Assembly (NCBI GenBank): GCA_003153075.1
Contig: PMBW01000099.1
Location: forward strand, 6,287-15,782
DNA from: Dehalococcoidia bacterium
GTDB taxonomy: Bacteria > Chloroflexota > Dehalococcoidia > Dehalococcoidales > Fen-1064
Direction: 5' to 3'
Length of the DNA stretch: 9,496 nt
Part shown: in pieces, positions 6,687-9,496 of the stretch
How the letters are laid out: every line of letters begins with the position of its first letter
Numbering within the stretch: position 1 is the first letter of the stretch
Made by a program: the position numbers and the translations under genes
Notes under the pieces: model-generated
The model's database searches: none
Told to the model about the DNA's origin: nothing
Seen by the model: only the letters and a program-made list of their open reading frames with translations

Positions 6687-6735
6687 GGCAATCCTCCAAA
6701 TTTATTTATTCCGGATTTCATTTTCCGAGGCTTAT

Positions 6736-6765
6736 AATGTAGCATAATTGTCGAGGCACTTTCAA
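6736..6765 (-). promoter_or_regulatory. Possible promoter of the aldo/keto reductase gene
   Basis: On the minus strand TTGAAA (6765 down to 6760, 5/6 match) and TACATT (6741 down to 6736, 4/6) are spaced 18 bp apart, about 50 bp upstream of the ATG. Plausible but not strong. Confidence 0.3.
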
Positions 6766-6866
6766 TTAGCATTTTTACATTGAACAACAAGCACGAAGTC
6801 GCTTTTGCTACCCCAAAGCAGGAAACGGATTTTCATCCCCTTGTAAAGAGAGCAAAAAGCAATCCA
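6766..6866. other. Gene-free stretch between aldo/keto reductase and proC
   Basis: Together with the repeat element to its right this makes up most of a 350-nt gap without a gene. I see no ORF, RNA gene or terminator here; only GCTTTTGCT (6802-6810) and AGCAAAAAGC (6851-6860) are loosely complementary. Confidence 0.4.
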
Positions 6867-6965
6867 GAGGCTGTCCGAAAATAGTCATTGGTAACGATTA
6901 ATATGGATCCACGACTTGTCATTGTCGGGCTTGACCCGACAATCCAGTTGATTTTGGACAACCTC
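6867..6965. mobile_element. MITE-like element: imperfect terminal inverted repeats around a central palindrome
   Basis: The left end GAGGCTGTCCGAAAAT (6867-6882) is matched in reverse complement by the right end ATTTTGGACAACCTC (6951-6965): one substitution and one base missing over 16. In the middle ATTGTCGGG (6921-6929) and CCCGACAAT (6935-6943) form a perfect 9-bp stem with a 5-nt loop. The whole is 99 bp with no coding capacity. Ends of the type GAGGCTGTCC-AAAA are reminiscent of IS terminal repeats, and the core resembles dispersed palindromic repeats with the phrase TTGTCGGGCTTGACCCGACAA. I find no target-site duplication at these exact ends, so it could equally be two unrelated repeats or a decayed IS relic. 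Confidence 0.55.
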
Positions 6966-7036
6966 ATTGATGGAGAATTTGTCGCTGCCTTAGTCTAAAA
7001 GGAAGCGCTCTTGATAAAAGAAGTGCAGATCAACCT

Positions 7037-7840
7037 TTATCCCTGCCCTAACTTCTGGGATTTCTCATAAGCTGCCTTTACGGCCTGATAAACCAGCTCG
7101 GAGAAACCGCCTTTTTCGAATATGGCGATCGCTTCCGCGGTGGTGCCGCCGGGCGACGTAACCATCCTCCTGAGTTCTGCCGGTTCTTTGTCTGATTGTG
7201 CTGCCAGGTGACCTGCGCCTAGTAACGTTCCCATCACCATTTGTTTGGCCGTGTCACGCGGCAGACCGATTTTTACTGCGGCCTCGGTCATCGCTTCGAT
7301 AAAGAGGAAAACGTAGGCCGGACCGCTGCCGCTGACTGCCGTGGCCATGTCCAGCCAGCCCTCGTCACTGACATAGAACTCTTTTCCCATCGCGCCGAGA
7401 ATGATACCGGAGGTCTTTTTCTGTGCCTCGGTTACTTCGCCAGTCGCTGTCCACACGGTCACGCCTTCCCCGATTTGCGCCGGGGTGTTCGGCATCGACC
7501 GGACTATGGAATTGTGATTCAAGCCGTCGGTCAATTTATTCAGTCTGGCGCCGGCAATGATCGATACAACCAGTTGATTCGGTTTGATGTGCCCTTTCAT
7601 TTCGGCCATCACATTCGCGATTGTTTGTGGTTTTATGGCGAGGAGAACGACGTCTTTGCCGTAAATAGTTTCGATGTTATTAGCGGATACCCCGACTGCA
7701 TACTTCTGCGCCAGGTACTGCCGCCGCGCCTCCGCGATATCGCTGACGGCAATGTCTTTGGCCATTGCCAGTTTCTTCCCCAGCATTGCTGCTAGGATCG
7801 CCTCCCCCATATTCCCCCCGCCGATAAATGCTATTTTCAT
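7037..7840 (-). CDS. proC: Pyrroline-5-carboxylate reductase
   Basis: A complete 267-residue enzyme that reduces 1-pyrroline-5-carboxylate to L-proline with NAD(P)H, the last step of proline synthesis, in the cytosol. The Rossmann nucleotide-binding motif is IGGGNMGEA at residues 6-14. SMPNTPA (115-121) and SGSGPAY (170-176) are characteristic, and the family signature MVTSPGGTTAEAI lies at 226-238 in the helical dimerisation domain. Length matches the family's 260-280. The start has AAGGA about 7 nt upstream. It is the third gene of a same-strand series after leuS and the GRAM-like gene, with a 115-nt gap holding mutually exclusive short stems. No terminator is obvious downstream before the repeat element. 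Confidence 0.97.
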   Translation of the reverse strand: MKIAFIGGGNMGEAILAAMLGKKLAMAKDIAVSDIAEARRQYLAQKYAVGVSANNIETIYGKDVVLLAIKPQTIANVMAEMKGHIKPNQLVVSIIAGARLNKLTDGLNHNSIVRSMPNTPAQIGEGVTVWTATGEVTEAQKKTSGIILGAMGKEFYVSDEGWLDMATAVSGSGPAYVFLFIEAMTEAAVKIGLPRDTAKQMVMGTLLGAGHLAAQSDKEPAELRRMVTSPGGTTAEAIAIFEKGGFSELVYQAVKAAYEKSQKLGQG

Positions 7841-7875
7841 GTTTTGTTCCTTTTAAAAATTCTTTCTAAAGCCCT

Positions 7876-7927
7876 TCCTCCATCTGGGGACTGTAAGCTT
7901 TACGAAGGAGGATGTCTGTAGTTCCCC
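7876..7927 (-). promoter_or_regulatory. Overlapping inverted repeats in the proC leader
   Basis: Upstream of proC, GGGGACT (7886-7892) can pair with AGTTCCCC (7920-7927, one bulged base), and TCCTCC (7876-7881) with GGAGGA (7907-7912). The two pairings interleave and cannot both form as simple hairpins. GTAAGCTTTAC (7893-7903) adds a small 4-bp stem. No T-run follows, so this is not a standard terminator; a regulatory role is speculative. Confidence 0.25.
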
Positions 7928-7955
7928 TACTGTCAATAGAAGGGGCAGCAGGCGG

Positions 7956-8285
7956 TTATTTGATTTGCGCGTCACCAATTGCTGTAATCCACTTACCCCG
8001 GTTGTATAAAACGAATTTAAACTGCCGTCCAGCCTTAGTATCGACTAAAATAGAGTTGGGGAAAATGCGAATACTATTTAGGAACAATGTCCAGCACTTG
8101 GTAACTGTGGTGATGGAATCAAGTTCAATAATTGTTGTTCCGGCTTGTACATTAAACGCATGGGATTCGAATATTAGTCTCTTGTTAGTAAGATACAAGT
8201 GCCCACCTACTGATTCCCAGTCTTTTTGCAAGTTGGCTGAGCTTTGCTTCTTGATGATTTCCTCTGCGTTAAGTTTAGTATTCAT
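7956..8285 (-). CDS. Small GRAM/PH-like domain protein, function unknown
   Basis: A 109-residue protein with no signal peptide or membrane segment. Residues about 20-106 read like a bacterial GRAM domain (a PH-like beta-rich fold): GGHLYLTNKRLIFESH (27-42), with the hallmark LYLTNKRLIF strand pair, then IIELDSITTV (52-61), and a closing strand and helix GRQFKFVLYNRGKWITAI (86-103). In eukaryotes GRAM domains bind lipids or partner proteins; in bacteria single-domain members are common and mostly uncharacterised, so no role is claimed. GC is about 40 % in 240 counted bases against about 54 % in leuS, suggesting later acquisition. It has its own well-matched promoter and a weak SD (AAGG about 11 nt before ATG). 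It splits leuS from proC, leaving gaps of 77 and 115 nt. Confidence 0.8.
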   Translation of the reverse strand: MNTKLNAEEIIKKQSSANLQKDWESVGGHLYLTNKRLIFESHAFNVQAGTTIIELDSITTVTKCWTLFLNSIRIFPNSILVDTKAGRQFKFVLYNRGKWITAIGDAQIK

Positions 8286-8307
8286 AGTTTTTTTGACCTT
8301 AGAATAT

Positions 8308-8336
8308 ATTGTAAATACTGAACATTACTATGTTAA
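8308..8336 (-). promoter_or_regulatory. Sigma70-type promoter of the GRAM-like gene
   Basis: On the minus strand TTAACA (8336 down to 8331, 5/6 match) is followed after exactly 17 bp by TACAAT (8313 down to 8308, 5/6). The predicted transcript starts about 15 nt before the ATG at 8285. It lies wholly within the leuS-GRAM gap, so the small gene can be expressed independently of leuS. Confidence 0.65.
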
Positions 8337-8362
8337 AAATAAGCCCGCAATGATGACATAGG

Positions 8363-9496
8363 TCATTTCACCACAATATTTACCAGTTTCCCGGGCACAA
8401 ATATCACGTTCATGACAGTCTTCCCTTGCAGGAAAGGCTGCAATTTCTCACTTGCCAGTGCCATTTTCTTCGCCTCTTCTTCTGTAATCGAAGCAGGCAC
8501 GGTCGGGCGGTCGCGCAGTTTACCGTTGATCTGCAAAACCAGCGTGATCTCGTCCTCTTTTGCCAGCGCTTCATCCCACAGTGGCCAGCGTTGATTGTGG
8601 ACGCTATCTTTATGCCCCAGGCGGTGCCATATTTCTTCGGCCAGATGCGGCGCGGTGGGCGCGATCATAATCACCAGCGCTTCGATGCTTTTTTGCCACT
8701 CCGCTTTCGGCACGTTGCCATTTTCCCGCACTTTATGCAGGTAATTGGTTAATTCCATTAACCCGGCGATCATTGTGTTGAGCCGCAACCTGTCCATGTC
8801 GCCGGTCATTTTCTTGATCGTCTGGTGCGTAAACCGTTCCAGTTCCTTAACGGCCTGTGCATCATTAATCTTCGGTTCGTATTCTTCCAGCGCGATGTTC
8901 CAGACGCGGTTCAACCATCTGGCGACGCCGCTGATGCCGGTATCGAACCACTCGCCGCCTTGTTCCCACGGCCCAAGGAACATCATGTAGGCGCGCACGG
9001 TGTCGGCGCCCAGCTCATTGACATAGGCGTCGGGGTTTACCACGTTGCCTTTCGATTTGCTCATTTTCTGATGGTCGGCCACGATAATGCCCTGGTTAAA
9101 GAGCTTCTTGAACGGCTCCCCGAAATCAATTAACCCCATATCCCGGATTGCCTTGGTGAAGAAACGGGCATAGAGTAAATGCATCACGGCGTGCTCAGCG
9201 CCGCCGGTATAGATATCTACCGGCATCCAGTATTTCATCTGCTTCGGGTCGAACGGTGCTTTGCTGTCATGCGGACTGCAGTAGCGCAGGAAATACCAGC
9301 AGGAGCAGAGGAAACCGTCGATGGTGTCCGTCTCGCGCTTGGCCGGGCCGCCGCACTTCGGGCAAGTAGTATTCACGAATTTTTCATTGTATTTTAGCGG
9401 CGATTCCCCTGTCGGTCGGAATTCCGCTTCCTCCGGCAGTAACACCGGCAGGTCTTTTTCCGGCACTGGTACAATACCATCCTTGGGACAATAAAT
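8363..9496 (-). CDS. leuS: Leucine--tRNA ligase (C-terminal part; 5' end beyond the right edge)
   Basis: The frame is open from the right edge of the window to a TGA at 8363-8365, giving about 377 C-terminal residues. The first visible codons read IYCPKDGIVPVPEKDLPVLLP, the usual bacterial LeuRS sequence before the zinc-binding module; the GTG at 9464-9466 is an internal Val. CPKCGG follows, and the class I KMSKS loop (KMSKSKGNVV) is at about bases 9038-9067. ADTVRAYMMFLGP leads into the helical anticodon-binding domain, and the chain ends with the small C-terminal domain (KTVMNVIFVPGKLVNIVVK). The enzyme charges tRNA-Leu in the cytosol; the editing domain lies outside the window. One oddity: the normally SSWY segment reads CSCWYF. 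The stop has no strong terminator, only TGAC/GTCA 4 bp, so some readthrough into the downstream genes is possible. Confidence 0.97.
   Translation of the reverse strand: MYCPKDGIVPVPEKDLPVLLPEEAEFRPTGESPLKYNEKFVNTTCPKCGGPAKRETDTIDGFLCSCWYFLRYCSPHDSKAPFDPKQMKYWMPVDIYTGGAEHAVMHLLYARFFTKAIRDMGLIDFGEPFKKLFNQGIIVADHQKMSKSKGNVVNPDAYVNELGADTVRAYMMFLGPWEQGGEWFDTGISGVARWLNRVWNIALEEYEPKINDAQAVKELERFTHQTIKKMTGDMDRLRLNTMIAGLMELTNYLHKVRENGNVPKAEWQKSIEALVIMIAPTAPHLAEEIWHRLGHKDSVHNQRWPLWDEALAKEDEITLVLQINGKLRDRPTVPASITEEEAKKMALASEKLQPFLQGKTVMNVIFVPGKLVNIVVK

Noticed and set aside
7241..7795. 184-codon + strand ORF over proC
   Set aside because: Lies antisense to a complete, motif-rich ProC; low-complexity His/Arg/Phe-rich translation typical of a shadow frame.
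7912..8361. 149-codon + strand ORF with AAGGAGG directly before its ATG
   Set aside because: The SD abuts the ATG with no spacer, the frame is antisense to the GRAM-like gene whose protein has a recognisable domain, and the translation resembles no protein.
1..9496. CRISPR array, rRNA/tRNA gene, prophage or intact transposase
   Set aside because: No regularly spaced direct repeats, no cloverleaf-like sequence, and no integrase, transposase or phage structural protein in any frame I read.

Overview
The window reads as ordinary bacterial chromosome carrying housekeeping metabolism, with a few accessory genes set between the core ones. The taxon cannot be fixed from sequence alone. A 2[4Fe-4S] ferredoxin transcribed with rsmD-coaD, a core GC near 50 % and overall gene content suggest a strict anaerobe. 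Dehalococcoidia (Chloroflexota) is my best guess at moderate confidence, based on the look of the CoaD, LeuRS and ferredoxin proteins and not on any search.

Layout, left to right. (1) On the + strand, the 3' end of purE overlaps purB by 4 nt (ATGA), followed by an imperfect hairpin with a T-run. (2) A stand-alone metallo-beta-lactamase-fold hydrolase (+) converges with a 7-nt gap on (3) two tandem paralogous membrane-anchored proteins of unknown function (-), each with an extended -10 promoter (TGnTATAAT) 30-32 bp upstream of its ATG. (4) A + strand cluster of rsmD, coaD and a ferredoxin is closed by a strong hairpin; rsmD has a promoter that would make its mRNA leaderless or nearly so. (5) An aldo/keto reductase (-) sits alone. 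(6) A 350-nt gene-free stretch contains a 99-bp element with imperfect terminal inverted repeats around a perfect 9-bp palindrome, resembling a MITE or dispersed repeat. (7) On the - strand, leuS (5' part beyond the right edge) is followed by an AT-rich GRAM-like small protein with its own promoter, then proC.

Functionally, purE/purB belong to purine synthesis, coaD to coenzyme A synthesis, proC to proline synthesis, rsmD to 16S rRNA methylation and leuS to tRNA charging. The ferredoxin is a general low-potential electron carrier. These genes do not form one pathway. The least explained parts are the paralogous membrane pair (one copy about 37 % GC, the other about 51 % in hand-counted samples), the GRAM-like gene inserted between leuS and proC, and the repeat element. 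I saw no CRISPR array, tRNA, rRNA, intact transposase or phage gene, and no convincing novel multi-gene system. The paralogous membrane pair is the best candidate for something undescribed.
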